Assembly: GCF_016892605.1 (NCBI RefSeq)
Contig: NZ_JAFEMV010000004.1
Coordinates: 302,403 to 366,402, forward strand
From: Desemzia sp. RIT 804
GTDB taxonomy: Bacteria; Bacillota; Bacilli; Lactobacillales; Carnobacteriaceae
Direction of reading: 5' to 3'
Length of the DNA stretch: 64,000 nt
In this document: positions 18,444 through 28,629 of the stretch, piece by piece
How positions within the stretch are numbered: the first letter of the stretch is position 1
Layout of the letters: every line of letters begins with the position of its first letter
Program-made: the position numbers and the translations under genes
The notes under the pieces: generated by a model
What the model saw: the letters and a program-made list of their open reading frames with translations, nothing else
What the model was told of the DNA's origin: nothing
The model's database searches: none

Positions 18444-20102
18444 TTAAGACCGGTCTACTTCATGTATCATATTTTCCAACTCGTCACTCATCTTCCTCTT
18501 TGTTGCTTCATCCCAGTGATAAAACTCAGCCATGATTTTTATTATCGGCTCTTTGATTTCCTGCAAATGAGAATGGTCAAACAATAGTGTATCCGTTCTG
18601 CGAGAAAAATAATCAGTCGGAGTCAAAGTCATTTCGTTTTCTAAAGAATATTTCAACGATAAACCTTCTCCATGATTTAGTCCATGTAATTCAGTAAACG
18701 GCTCTGTTTCATTAAAGATCATCTCTGCATTTGAACCATACCACTCTACTAATCGTGTGGCTTCTAATTTGGACAATCCTAACTCTACACCTCTAGCAGA
18801 GAGCTCTTCTACATACTCTCCAAAATCATCCCCTAGTGGAACGTCCCCACCAGAAAGTTTGATCGTTTTTGTTTCTACTTCTGGAAATTCTTTGCTGGTT
18901 TTTTCTTTCAACCGCTTTTCGATCAACTTGATTGAACCCTCGGCCATTCGGCGATAATCTGTTAATTTGCCTCCAGCGATCGTCAATAATCCATCGTTTG
19001 CTTCTTTCAAAGAACTTCCTCGTGACACCGCAGAAGGGTCTTTACCCTTTCCTGCACTGATCAAAGGTCTTAATCCTGCCCAACTAGCTTCAATATCTTC
19101 CTTGGTCAAATGAACTTCTGGAAATCGTTGGTTTACAGCTTTGAGCAGATACTCTACATCTTCATTCGTCACCTGAGGATCAGAGATATCTCCTTGATAA
19201 TCAGTGTCTGTAGTACCAAAATATGTTTTACTACGCCTTGGAACAACAAAGATCATACGATTATCTTGTAAACCCGTATCGGTATAAATAGGCCCATTCA
19301 CTGGCAAGCGTTTCTTATCTACTACTAAATGAACACCTTTCGTAGGGCGCATTAGACTTTCGGTTTCCGGCAAACTCATTTTTCTTATCGTATCTGACCA
19401 AGGACCAGTGGCGTTGATCACCACGGTCGCTTGAATCTCAAATACTTCACCAGTCAGTTTGTCTTCTGCTTTCACTCCACAAATCTGATTCTCTGTATCG
19501 TAAATAAAAGCGACAGCTCGAACATAATTCGCAATGATAGAGCCGTATTCATGGGATTTTTTCAATAATTCGAGCGTTAAACGCGCGTCATCAGACGTGT
19601 AGTCCAAATAAACACCGGATTCCAAAAGTCCTTCCTTATTAAGAGCTGGTTCCCTATTCAAGGTGTCTTCTCGATCCAAAAAGTAATGTTTGTATTCTTC
19701 TTGTACATCAGAAAGTTCATCGTACAGTTTTAACGCCACTTTTGCTGAAAACGAATCGAATGAAGCTCCGGGTTCTTCGTAGATCGGAAGCGTCATTGGA
19801 GCTGGTTGGACAATATGAGACGCATTATTGTAGATGATTTCTCGTTCCTGAGATACATCTGCTACCAATTCAACCTCAAATTGTTTCAAATAACGCAAGC
19901 CGCCATGAATCAATTTCGTAGAACGACTGCTTGTTCCTGCCGCAAAATCTTGCATTTCAATCAATCCATTCGAAATGCCTTTTGCTCCAGCTTCCAACGT
20001 GATACCCGCCCCGGTGATCCCTCCACCAATAATCAATAGATCCAGTTGTTTTTGTTTCAGTGTTTCTATATTTTCTTGACGAGTCTTTCCTGAAAATGGC
20101 AT
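18444..20102 (-). CDS. glpD: FAD-dependent glycerol-3-phosphate dehydrogenase/oxidase
   Basis: 552 aa. Oxidises glycerol-3-phosphate to dihydroxyacetone phosphate. The FAD-binding LLIIGGGITGAGITLEAGAKG lies near residue 22, with TSSRSTKLIHGGLRYL near 56 and WAGLRPLISAGKGKDPSAVSR near 342. Streptococcal and enterococcal GlpO is about 50 residues longer, with an insert; this length is closer to Bacillus GlpD. Electron acceptor (oxygen or quinone) therefore not settled by sequence. AAGGAGG precedes the start; glpK ends about 40 bases upstream. Confidence 0.93.
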   Translation of the reverse strand: MPFSGKTRQENIETLKQKQLDLLIIGGGITGAGITLEAGAKGISNGLIEMQDFAAGTSSRSTKLIHGGLRYLKQFEVELVADVSQEREIIYNNASHIVQPAPMTLPIYEEPGASFDSFSAKVALKLYDELSDVQEEYKHYFLDREDTLNREPALNKEGLLESGVYLDYTSDDARLTLELLKKSHEYGSIIANYVRAVAFIYDTENQICGVKAEDKLTGEVFEIQATVVINATGPWSDTIRKMSLPETESLMRPTKGVHLVVDKKRLPVNGPIYTDTGLQDNRMIFVVPRRSKTYFGTTDTDYQGDISDPQVTNEDVEYLLKAVNQRFPEVHLTKEDIEASWAGLRPLISAGKGKDPSAVSRGSSLKEANDGLLTIAGGKLTDYRRMAEGSIKLIEKRLKEKTSKEFPEVETKTIKLSGGDVPLGDDFGEYVEELSARGVELGLSKLEATRLVEWYGSNAEMIFNETEPFTELHGLNHGEGLSLKYSLENEMTLTPTDYFSRRTDTLLFDHSHLQEIKEPIIKIMAEFYHWDEATKRKMSDELENMIHEVDRS

Positions 20103-20144
20103 GTTTCCATAACCTCCTTAAAGAGCAGCGTCGTGTTTTATGGT

Positions 20145-21698
<1,554 letters not shown>

Positions 21699-21935
21699 TC
21701 AAAAAAATGTAAGCAGTTACTTTTGATCCTACTATAACGTTCTTTATTTAAGGAGTAAAATAATAACGTTTTTATTCGGAAAATTTTTTTCTCTGTCACA
21801 AATGAGACTATAAAGGTTATCCTTTTACCATTTTGCTTTTGATTGCTATAATTTAATAAGGAGAAGTTAGTAGATATCTTTTTTCTCGTTTAAGAGATGA
21901 CTTTTTCAAAAAAAGACCAAGGAGCTGAAAATATC

Positions 21936-22823
21936 GTGAATAAAGCACAAATAGACATTATCAAAAATGGCAAAGGTTTTATTGCTGCTCTTGACCAAAG
22001 TGGCGGAAGTACGCCGAAAGCTTTAGCACTTTATGGTGTGAATGAAGACTCATATTCTGATGAGGATACAATGTTTGATCTGGTCCATGAAATGAGAACA
22101 CGTATCATTACTTCTCCATCATTTAATTCAAATTCTATCCTAGGCGCTATTTTATTTGAACAAACAATGGACCGTAAGATCGAAGATGACTATACAGCGG
22201 ATTATTTATGGGAAAAGAAAGGCATCGTTCCTTTCTTAAAAATCGATAAAGGTTTAGCTGAAGAAGCTGAAGGCGTCCAATTAATGAAACCTAATCCTAA
22301 TTTAAATGAATTACTGAAAAGAGCGAATGACCGAAACATCTTTGGAACAAAAATGCGGTCCGTGGTTAACGAACCCAATAGAGATGGTATTAACCAAGTT
22401 GTGGATCAACAATTTGAAGTAGCCAAACAGATTCTCCATGCTGGATTAGTGCCGATCATTGAGCCCGAAGTCAATATTCACAGTGAAGACAAAGAAAAAT
22501 GCGAGAGTATTTTGAAAGAAGAACTGTTGAAGTATTTAGACCAATTAGAAGAATCTCAAAATGTGATGCTTAAATTATCTATTCCCACCGTGTCTGATTT
22601 TTACAGAGAATTGATCGAACATCCTCGTGTTCTGCGAGTAGTAGCTTTATCTGGCGGATACCCTCGCGAAGAAGCAAATGAGAAACTAAGAAATAACAGC
22701 GGCTTGATCGCCAGCTTCTCACGCGCTTTATCGGAGGGCTTATACGCTAATCAATCTGATGAAGAGTTTGATGCGATCTTAAAAGCTTCCATTCAAGAAA
22801 TTTATGATGCTTCTATTTCCTAA
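21936..22823 (+). CDS. fda: class I fructose-bisphosphate aldolase
   Basis: 295 aa from a GTG start at 21936, which has AAGGAG nine bases upstream and gives the roughly 296-aa length usual for staphylococcal-type Fda. An ATG 13 codons earlier has no ribosome site. Marks: [16 protein letters not shown] near residue 16, PFLKIDKGL near 96, IIEPEVN near 175, VMLKLSIPT near 210 with the Schiff-base Lys, and [12 protein letters not shown] near 240. Splits fructose-1,6-bisphosphate into triose phosphates; next to glpK and near dhaKLM it fits a triose region. Confidence 0.92.
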   Translation: MNKAQIDIIKNGKGFIAALDQSGGSTPKALALYGVNEDSYSDEDTMFDLVHEMRTRIITSPSFNSNSILGAILFEQTMDRKIEDDYTADYLWEKKGIVPFLKIDKGLAEEAEGVQLMKPNPNLNELLKRANDRNIFGTKMRSVVNEPNRDGINQVVDQQFEVAKQILHAGLVPIIEPEVNIHSEDKEKCESILKEELLKYLDQLEESQNVMLKLSIPTVSDFYRELIEHPRVLRVVALSGGYPREEANEKLRNNSGLIASFSRALSEGLYANQSDEEFDAILKASIQEIYDASIS

Positions 22824-22934
22824 AACAACAGGAAATAAAAAGATATTAATTTTATGGTGTTGGTAAAGATTTTTCTGGAGGTCGGGTTCTAAGCACCTTA
22901 GACTTTCTGCGACGTTACATGATGAAGAACCAAC

Positions 22935-22976
22935 TAAAAAAACAGCTGAATGAATAATCATTCGGCTGTTTTTTAG
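22935..22976. terminator. bidirectional terminator between aldolase and CDF genes
   Basis: Stem AAAAACAGCTGAATGA with complement TCATTCGGCTGTTTTTT, AT-rich four-base loop, T-run on both strands. Confidence 0.85.
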
Positions 22977-22982
22977 TCTTCA

Positions 22983-24146
22983 TTATTTTAGCAGATAGAT
23001 ACGGTCAAACTCGATTTCCACCTCAAAAGCCCCAATATTTTCAGTGACATCTTTACGTATAGCAGAGAGAAGCTCGTCATTTGTCTTTTCAATATTGTCA
23101 GGCACTACAATGTCAAATTGAATCGTAGCTACCCCATTCTTTTCTTCCACTCGAAAATCATGAAATTTAAGATTTAATTGATAAGATTGCAGTATCCTTT
23201 TAACTTGTTGATAGACAGACGTTTGTTCTGTACTTTTAATGGCAATAGGATCTAAATGGCAAACCAGATCCACCCCTAAATGTGCTTTGAAATCTTTTTC
23301 GATGGCATCAATTACACGATGAGCCTCAGTCAGATTCCAGCTATCATCTATTTCAATATGGATAGTAGCAAATGTTTTATTTGGTCCATAATGATGGAGT
23401 AATAAATCATGATAGCCAACAATAGATGTGTAATGATCTAGAAAGTGTATAATTTGTGCAATTTCTTGTTCCGTTGGTCCTTTTCCGAGTAAATCATCAA
23501 TCGATTCACGGATGATTTGTATTCCATTGTACAAAATATACAGCGCAATAAGTATCCCTGCATAACCATCGATTCGCCAACCAAAAGTCATCTCAACTAC
23601 TGATGCCCCTAAAACTACTAGTGTAGTATAGATATCATTAAAGCTGTCTTGAGCCGCTGCGTCAATCGCATTAGAATGAATTTTTTGAGCTACTTGCTTG
23701 TAAAAAAAGCCTTGTCCTAATTTAACAAGAACGGAAATAATCAGCAGCCCGTATACAAGTGGCGTTGTGTTTAGACTTGTCGGGTCAAAAATACGTTGAA
23801 TCGAATTCAATAGGAATTGAAAACCAACAAACATAATACCTAACGAAACTACCAACCCTGTAATATATTCTGAACGTTCATGACCATAAGGGTGTTTTTT
23901 GTCTGCAGGCTTGGCGGCCATATGAAAGCCAAACAAAGTCAGTATGGACGTTGCAAAATCTGCTAGACTATTTATAGCATCCCCCATAATTGATACACTG
24001 CCAGAAATCAAACCTGCGCTTAGCTTGATTATAAACAGAATTAAATTGGAAAATAATCCTATTTTCCCTGAGAAGATTCCTAATTTGGTACGCCGTTCAT
24101 CTGGCTGATATTTATTTAGGTAACGCTCCAACCATTTTTCCATCAT
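22983..24146 (-). CDS. cation diffusion facilitator (metal efflux) protein
   Basis: 387 aa: six membrane segments in residues 25-215, then a cytoplasmic dimerisation domain to about residue 300 and a further 85-residue C-terminal domain. Metal-site residues are in ADFATS near residue 65, HPYGHERSEY near 87 and AAAQDSFNDIYTT near 170. Family members export Zn, Co, Mn or Fe in exchange for protons; the metal is not predictable here. TAGGAG fixes the start at 24146, not the longer frame. An inverted repeat at 24190-24235 lies just upstream. Confidence 0.9.
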   Translation of the reverse strand: MMEKWLERYLNKYQPDERRTKLGIFSGKIGLFSNLILFIIKLSAGLISGSVSIMGDAINSLADFATSILTLFGFHMAAKPADKKHPYGHERSEYITGLVVSLGIMFVGFQFLLNSIQRIFDPTSLNTTPLVYGLLIISVLVKLGQGFFYKQVAQKIHSNAIDAAAQDSFNDIYTTLVVLGASVVEMTFGWRIDGYAGILIALYILYNGIQIIRESIDDLLGKGPTEQEIAQIIHFLDHYTSIVGYHDLLLHHYGPNKTFATIHIEIDDSWNLTEAHRVIDAIEKDFKAHLGVDLVCHLDPIAIKSTEQTSVYQQVKRILQSYQLNLKFHDFRVEEKNGVATIQFDIVVPDNIEKTNDELLSAIRKDVTENIGAFEVEIEFDRIYLLK

Positions 24147-24189
24147 TTTCAAAACTCCTAAAAAATTTATCTGCCTATTATAACACATG

Positions 24190-24235
24190 AACCACCTCCG
24201 AAAGTTAGTAACTTTTTTACCTTTCGGAGGTGGTT
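24190..24235. repeat. 15-bp inverted repeat upstream of the CDF gene
   Basis: AACCACCTCCGAAAG (24190-24204) and its perfect complement (24221-24235), separated by 16 bases. A TATAAT on the minus strand (24177-24182) lies next to it, so it overlaps the expected -35 area. Either an operator or an RNA hairpin. Confidence 0.6.
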
Positions 24236-24261
24236 TTAATTGAAGAATTACTTTACGCTCT

Positions 24262-24412
24262 GATTAGACGCGTTGTGAAAAGCAGCCTATGCGCCTGTAA
24301 GCTAATTCCAACTGCCAGGTGAAAAGAACCTGTCTGCTGGAATTTTCTTAGATTCGATAGGCTTAGCGCTTTTCTCCACGCTCTGGTTATAGACGCCTCA
24401 CTCCACGCTCTT
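24262..24412. repeat. mosaic hairpin element after the beta-lactamase-like gene
   Basis: Same arms and inner hairpin type (TTCCAACTGCCAGGT paired with ACCTGTCTGCTGGAA) as 3790-3912. A second right-end fragment (24388-24412) supplies the stop codon of the beta-lactamase-like gene: read leftward AGAGCGTGGAGTGAGG contains its TGA. Confidence 0.8.
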
Positions 24413-25177
24413 GAATATGAGTTTTCCGATTTCTTGCATCCATGCATAGACTTGTGCTTCATCTTGGACGTCTTCGGCTAGTGCTGCAACGTAAATATTT
24501 TTTTCTTTGTAACGGAATAAAGCTACGTCATGCAATACCCTCTTATCTTCATCTGTTTTGTTTAAGATTTCTAATACTGGAATCTCTTTTTCCGTTAACG
24601 ATCCTGGTAATCCAGCTCTAAATTGTTGGTTCAGCAATGGAAACTCGATTCTTTTCTGCCAGTCAGGATTTTTTTCTCCTAGTTGTATGATCTCTTTTAA
24701 GACTGCAACAGCTCCTTGGGGAGAAATTTCATTTACCAGCCCTGAAGCATAATCCATTAGATACCGTCGCAGTTTTACGTCATTTTTCCACTCTTTTTTT
24801 TCTATCCATTCTTGGATAGGTTTTAAACCCGTATGAGCAATCAATTGATTGGTGGCTTCATGGTCTGACACAGCGATCATTGCTTTCAACAGTTCTTCTA
24901 CTGTCCAGACTTCTATTTCCGGCAGCAAATGCAAAATGCCTTTACCTGAAATCCGGCCTTGAGATGGAACAGAAATTTCTTCCAGCACATCCAATTCCCC
25001 ATAAACAGCGTTTTCGTAATAATACAAATAAATGGGCAATTTGATGAGATTAGCCGCACTAAATAACTTCTCAGGGTGTAATGAAAATAATATCTCTCCG
25101 TCAGAAACGACTAAACCTTTCGTCGGTAAAGACTCATACTTTTCGTTTAATATTTTTAGTTCCTTTTCCCGTTCCAT
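24398..25177 (-). CDS. class A beta-lactamase-like protein lacking the catalytic serine
   Basis: 259 aa, no signal peptide, so cytoplasmic. The fold is recognisable from FSAANLIKLPIYLY near residues 39-52, AVSDHEATNQLI near 102 and LNKTDEDKRVLHDVALF near 210. In active relatives these are S-x-x-K, SDN and KTG. Here the codon for the nucleophile is AAT (Asn, residue 43), the SDN motif is SDH, and KTG is KTD. It is therefore unlikely to act as a beta-lactamase or acyl-serine hydrolase. The protein's last residues and stop lie in a hairpin repeat. GAGGGG before the ATG. Role unknown. Confidence 0.8.
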   Translation of the reverse strand: MEREKELKILNEKYESLPTKGLVVSDGEILFSLHPEKLFSAANLIKLPIYLYYYENAVYGELDVLEEISVPSQGRISGKGILHLLPEIEVWTVEELLKAMIAVSDHEATNQLIAHTGLKPIQEWIEKKEWKNDVKLRRYLMDYASGLVNEISPQGAVAVLKEIIQLGEKNPDWQKRIEFPLLNQQFRAGLPGSLTEKEIPVLEILNKTDEDKRVLHDVALFRYKEKNIYVAALAEDVQDEAQVYAWMQEIGKLIFKSVE

Positions 25178-25555
25178 ACAAATCCCCTCGCTTTCAAATA
25201 AATTAGGTAATGCCTACTATCTACATAACGAAGTTGAGCTGAATACATCAGTTGATTTGACCCTGAAGTAAAAAGGTTTTTTACATACTTTCCTTACTAT
25301 TATCATATAGAGGTTTTTATCAAAAAGCCACTAATTCGATGGACCAAAAAAGAAACGAACAAAAGTGATATAGTCTCTGCTTTTAAATAGGTTGCGTTTA
25401 CAATCCCGTTGCGAAAGACTGACTCTCTATAATTTCGTTTCAGCTTTTTGTTGGTAAAAGCCCACCCACTAAAAGTTGAAATCGAGCTCTACGAGCTCTA
25501 CGGAAGTCAAAAAATCTTGCTCCACACTCTTGTGTAAACGCATTTTGGCTCGCTC
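25178..25555. other. intergenic region, mostly repeat element
   Basis: About 380 bases with no gene. The left half contains a short TTTGACCCTGAA motif also present near 14830 (TTTTGACCCTGAA). The right half is the hairpin element annotated at 25340-25560. Confidence 0.6.
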
Positions 25556-25560
25556 TTATT
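25340..25560. repeat. mosaic hairpin element after cutC
   Basis: Left arm GCGTTTACAATCCCGTTGCG, inner inverted repeat (TTTCAGCTTTTTG..GTGGG core and complement), right arm TTGCTCCACACTCT. It is preceded by AACAAAAGTGATATAGTC then TCTGCTT, shared with the element near 15106. A remnant right end (AATAAGAGCGAGCC read leftward) directly follows the cutC stop. Confidence 0.65.
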
Positions 25561-26197
25561 CTACTATTCCTACGACTTTTGTTCCGTGGATTTCCCGAAC
25601 TGCCAACTCTTTTTGAACTTGAGTTGCATTATGGATGGTTATTCCTCCGCCAGGCAAGATAATGATACGCTCATTTGCATAAGAAATGACTTCTTTTAAA
25701 GACTCAAAAAACGTTTCAATCGGCTCCGTTAAAGATCCCCCATGCGTTAAAATACGTGAAAAACCAGCTTCAGACAGCCAATCTATAGCCAGTAATTGTT
25801 GTTCCTTAGCCAATTCATCAAATGCCATATGAAAGGTAAGTTCCATTGTCTCACTAACTTTGACGACTTTGCTTAGAAAATCAGTGTCTAAAGTATTTCC
25901 AGCTGTTAATGCCCCGATCACGATACCATCTGCTCCCAATTCTTTAGCAGTTTGAATATCTCTCAGCATAATAGCTTTCTCTACTTCAGAGTAAATAAAA
26001 TTTCCACCTCGAGGTCGGATGATCGCCATGACCGGAACAGCTTCTTTTTTACAGTACGTGATCGTCGTTTCCATCACGCCTAGACTAACTGTCGTCCCTC
26101 CGACTGCTAAGTTATCGCACAATTCTATGCGATCAGCTCCCGCACGGATTGCATTGGGCACAAGAGTGAAATTCTCTACGCAAACTTCTTTTATCAA
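25556..26197 (-). CDS. cutC: CutC family protein
   Basis: 213 aa TIM-barrel protein. MIKEVCVENF, AGADRIELCDNLAVGGTTVS near residues 19-38, IRPRGGNFIYS near 61, and FHMAFDE near 122 are CutC signatures. Historically linked to copper homeostasis, with a sugar or nucleotide metabolic role also proposed; the function is not settled. Start is TTG with a weak GTGGAAG ribosome site, 7 bases after the stop of the upstream gene, so translation is probably coupled. Confidence 0.9.
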   Translation of the reverse strand: MIKEVCVENFTLVPNAIRAGADRIELCDNLAVGGTTVSLGVMETTITYCKKEAVPVMAIIRPRGGNFIYSEVEKAIMLRDIQTAKELGADGIVIGALTAGNTLDTDFLSKVVKVSETMELTFHMAFDELAKEQQLLAIDWLSEAGFSRILTHGGSLTEPIETFFESLKEVISYANERIIILPGGGITIHNATQVQKELAVREIHGTKVVGIVE

Positions 26198-26204
26198 TTT
26201 TTGA

Positions 26205-26816
26205 TCACTTCCACTCTAAACGTTTTTGGCATTGCTTATAAAAATTATGTAGTGCTTCTCGTAAGGTTACTTCTTGTACCAATCCAAATGCAGGGTTTTC
26301 TTGAATCAAGTAATCTTGGACAGTTCCTTCATACACCAATTCTACTTGCTCACATTGTCTAAAGTCGTCTGGAGTAATCAGATGAGTAGATTTATTTATT
26401 AAAGAAATGCCGGCCTCACCTAGCGCATACGCTACAAACTGAGAACAAAAATAAGCATTTTCTCGATAAATATCTCTGCGCAATGGAATTGCCAGTACCC
26501 CTAATAAGTTATATTTATACTGCTCTTTATTTCGTTCAAATTGCTTCAAGATCATCTGTAATTGTTCATACTGCAAAGGTGTGACCGTTAAGCAATAAAT
26601 CTCGCAAGAAGCCTCATTTAATAAGTGTTCTGTCACATCTTCTTGGACAAACCCACCAATAAAAGGATTATAGACCTTTTTTCGAGCAAAGCTATATACT
26701 TGAGACAATTGCTGGTCTAAAGCTAGCGAGGCATGATTGTAAGGCTTCCGGGTATATTTTTTGATGGCTGTGTTAAAGACAGTCCCTGTGTCTGTCAAAA
26801 GTAAATAAACATTCAT
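26205..26816 (-). CDS. permuted NlpC/P60-type (YiiX-like) protein
   Basis: 203 aa. KPYNHASLALDQ near residues 24-35 holds a conserved His, and AYFCSQFVAYALGEAG near 120-135 holds a Cys in the CSxFV arrangement. This His-then-Cys order is that of circularly permuted papain-like NlpC/P60 proteins (YiiX/DUF830 group), suggested to be amidases, peptidases or acyltransferases. No signal peptide, so cytoplasmic. Upstream of cutC in a likely two-gene unit. Substrate unknown. Confidence 0.75.
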   Translation of the reverse strand: MNVYLLLTDTGTVFNTAIKKYTRKPYNHASLALDQQLSQVYSFARKKVYNPFIGGFVQEDVTEHLLNEASCEIYCLTVTPLQYEQLQMILKQFERNKEQYKYNLLGVLAIPLRRDIYRENAYFCSQFVAYALGEAGISLINKSTHLITPDDFRQCEQVELVYEGTVQDYLIQENPAFGLVQEVTLREALHNFYKQCQKRLEWK

Positions 26817-26935
26817 TTGTTATCCTCATAATTTATCTTTTTGAATTTTTCATGGAACTTTCTACTCCTCAATGGAATAGAATTAGCTGCATGAATTCCA
26901 GTTTAGTATAGCACACATTGCAGCTTAAAATAGTG

Positions 26936-26966
26936 AAAAAAAAGTGATGAAAATCCATCACTTTTC
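26936..26966 (-). terminator. terminator after the hypothetical gene at 26992
   Basis: Stem AAAAGTGATG / CATCACTTTT with a short loop and a T-run in the leftward direction. Confidence 0.75.
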
Positions 26967-26991
26967 ATAGGAAAAAATTATTTATAAAACC

Positions 26992-27780
26992 TTATTTTGG
27001 ATAGCGAATATACTGTTGCTGACCTATCATTTGTTCTTCATTTAGTTTGATGGCATATTCATAATTCAATTGCAGCATTTTCTCCTCGTCTTCATCTTCA
27101 ATAAGACCTAAATCTTCTAGGTTTTCTTGCAACTTTTCTTTTGTCTCTGTTACTCCCTTAATAAACGTACGTTGATCTTTAGTCATTTTATCCCATGCAT
27201 CTGTACTTTCTAAGTAAGCAACATAGGCTTTGATTTGATTGTTTTTTTCTACCAATATTTTCAGCGTGCCGTATTGATACATGTTGATCCAAGCTGCTGT
27301 CTTTTGTGTTTTTCTGACATCAGAAATTGTGATTTCTTCTCTCACTAACACATCGTTTTCATAATAATCTTTGAACTCTAAATAAACTTGCACATATCTT
27401 TGGTGTAAGTCCCATAATTTGTTGTAAGCTTCAAACCCTTTTTTCACCTCTTCTTGATCTGTTTTCAAAGAAACCGCCAACGGTACTGTGAAATAAGTAG
27501 TGTCTACTTTTGAACGATCATCTCCACCAGCGTGGATATTATTACTGATGTCTCCAAATGTAGAGAGATGAGGCTGTGCTTCATAAGCTTCTGCTTTCAC
27601 TTCTTCTCCATCTAACGTCATATAAGCAGTAGCTACCGTTTCATTCTCTTTTCTAAAGCCCCCAGCATAGTACAGCTTATTATTCACTCGATAAGATACC
27701 GGGTTCACATAAATAGCTTCCGTCCAAGTTTTAAGTTTTTTCATTTTCTTCATCAATTTTTTAGCTGTTTCTTTCTCCAT
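26992..27780 (-). CDS. hypothetical soluble protein
   Basis: 262 aa, charged, no signal or membrane segment. The N-terminal 20 residues are Lys-rich and helical; residues 65-100 (STFGDISNNIHAGGDDRSKVDTTYF split by loops) look like a conserved core; residues 120-262 are mostly helical and acidic. No family recognised and no catalytic motif evident. TTGGAG precedes the ATG. It lies 40 bases downstream of the guanylate-kinase-like gene and probably shares its transcript. Confidence 0.7.
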   Translation of the reverse strand: MEKETAKKLMKKMKKLKTWTEAIYVNPVSYRVNNKLYYAGGFRKENETVATAYMTLDGEEVKAEAYEAQPHLSTFGDISNNIHAGGDDRSKVDTTYFTVPLAVSLKTDQEEVKKGFEAYNKLWDLHQRYVQVYLEFKDYYENDVLVREEITISDVRKTQKTAAWINMYQYGTLKILVEKNNQIKAYVAYLESTDAWDKMTKDQRTFIKGVTETKEKLQENLEDLGLIEDEDEEKMLQLNYEYAIKLNEEQMIGQQQYIRYPK

Positions 27781-27822
27781 AGGTTCTCCAATCTATTCAT
27801 CTAGTCTTTTACTGTGTATTTT

Positions 27823-28362
27823 TTATGGAGCAAATTCTTCTAGAATTTGTTGTACAATTTCTTGAGGAGTTCCATGTGAAGCAACTAAATCAGTATTTTC
27901 TATGGGTTCTAACTCTTTTGTTACACGGCTAAAATTGATTCTGTGTTCAATAGATTCCAAAGTATCGCCTCGCTTTTTCATACGTTCAACCATTTCTTGT
28001 TCAGTAATTTTGAAAAAAATGATTTTAGTTTCTTCAGGAAATTGCTCTTTCATGACCTTTGCACCATTTTTATCTAACGTTACATGTACTATGTCATACT
28101 TCCCTAATTTGTCTTCTACTTCTTTAACAGAAAGCCCATAAATGTTTGCTGCATATTTTGTTTGTTCAATAAATGGCTCTTCTGTCATTTGCTCGATTGT
28201 TCGGAAATGATAGTGAACGCCATTTTCTTCTCCTAATCGTGGTTTTCTAGTGGTCGAAGTAACCAACTTAGGAATACCTTTTTCACCCAATAAATCACTA
28301 ACCGTCGATTTACCGCTTCCGCTTGCTCCCACCAAGACTAAAATCCTTTTTTGACTAGGCAT
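27823..28362 (-). CDS. guanylate-kinase-like protein
   Basis: 179 aa. Walker A VGASGSGKST at residues 11-20, then VTSTTRKPRLGEENGVHYHF (the GMP-binding region of guanylate kinases) and ERMKKRGDTLESIEHRI. Most Firmicutes carry a separate essential gmk of about 205 aa near rpoZ. This shorter version may be a paralogue; whether it phosphorylates GMP is unproven. GGAGG before ATG at 28362 favours the start five codons inside the longest frame. Divergent from guaC, which also handles GMP. Confidence 0.8.
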   Translation of the reverse strand: MPSQKRILVLVGASGSGKSTVSDLLGEKGIPKLVTSTTRKPRLGEENGVHYHFRTIEQMTEEPFIEQTKYAANIYGLSVKEVEDKLGKYDIVHVTLDKNGAKVMKEQFPEETKIIFFKITEQEMVERMKKRGDTLESIEHRINFSRVTKELEPIENTDLVASHGTPQEIVQQILEEFAP

Positions 28363-28503
28363 TTCTTTCCTCCTCATTCCTTTTTGTATCTATTTTATTG
28401 TATCAAATAATGGAGCAAAAAGTGTCCTAATTTAGCTTGTGACAGTTTCTCTATTTAAATTTGTCTAAATAAACAATAATTTACTTTTTCCGGCTGTTTC
28501 CCT

Positions 28504-28532
28504 TTGACAAAAACCATTATATAGTGTAAATT
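28504..28532 (+). promoter_or_regulatory. guaC promoter
   Basis: Perfect TTGACA, 17 bases, TAAATT, giving a leader of about 90 bases. Confidence 0.65.
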
Positions 28533-28542
28533 GTTCTAGGTG

Positions 28543-28587
28543 CGAATTTTAGTTAGATGTGAATCTTTAAAAGTTCGTGTTTTTTTG
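28543..28587 (+). promoter_or_regulatory. possible attenuator hairpin in the guaC leader
   Basis: CGAATTTT can pair with AAAAGTTCG (8 bp with one G-T pair), followed by TGTTTTTTTG, inside the leader between promoter and guaC. The loop is large (about 18 bases), so the structure is weak. No purine-riboswitch core is visible. Confidence 0.35.
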
Positions 28588-28629
28588 TGTGCCACTAAGC
28601 AACACTATATAAAGAAACGAGGAATAGTC

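Noticed and set aside
18444..20102. Naming the gene glpO (oxidase)
   Set aside because: The insert of about 50 residues typical of streptococcal/enterococcal GlpO is not evident from length; the electron acceptor is undecided.
24398..25177. Functional beta-lactamase giving resistance
   Set aside because: The nucleophile Ser is Asn, the SDN and KTG motifs are altered, and there is no export signal.
28533..28629. Purine riboswitch before guaC
   Set aside because: The conserved loop sequences of the purine aptamer are absent from the leader.
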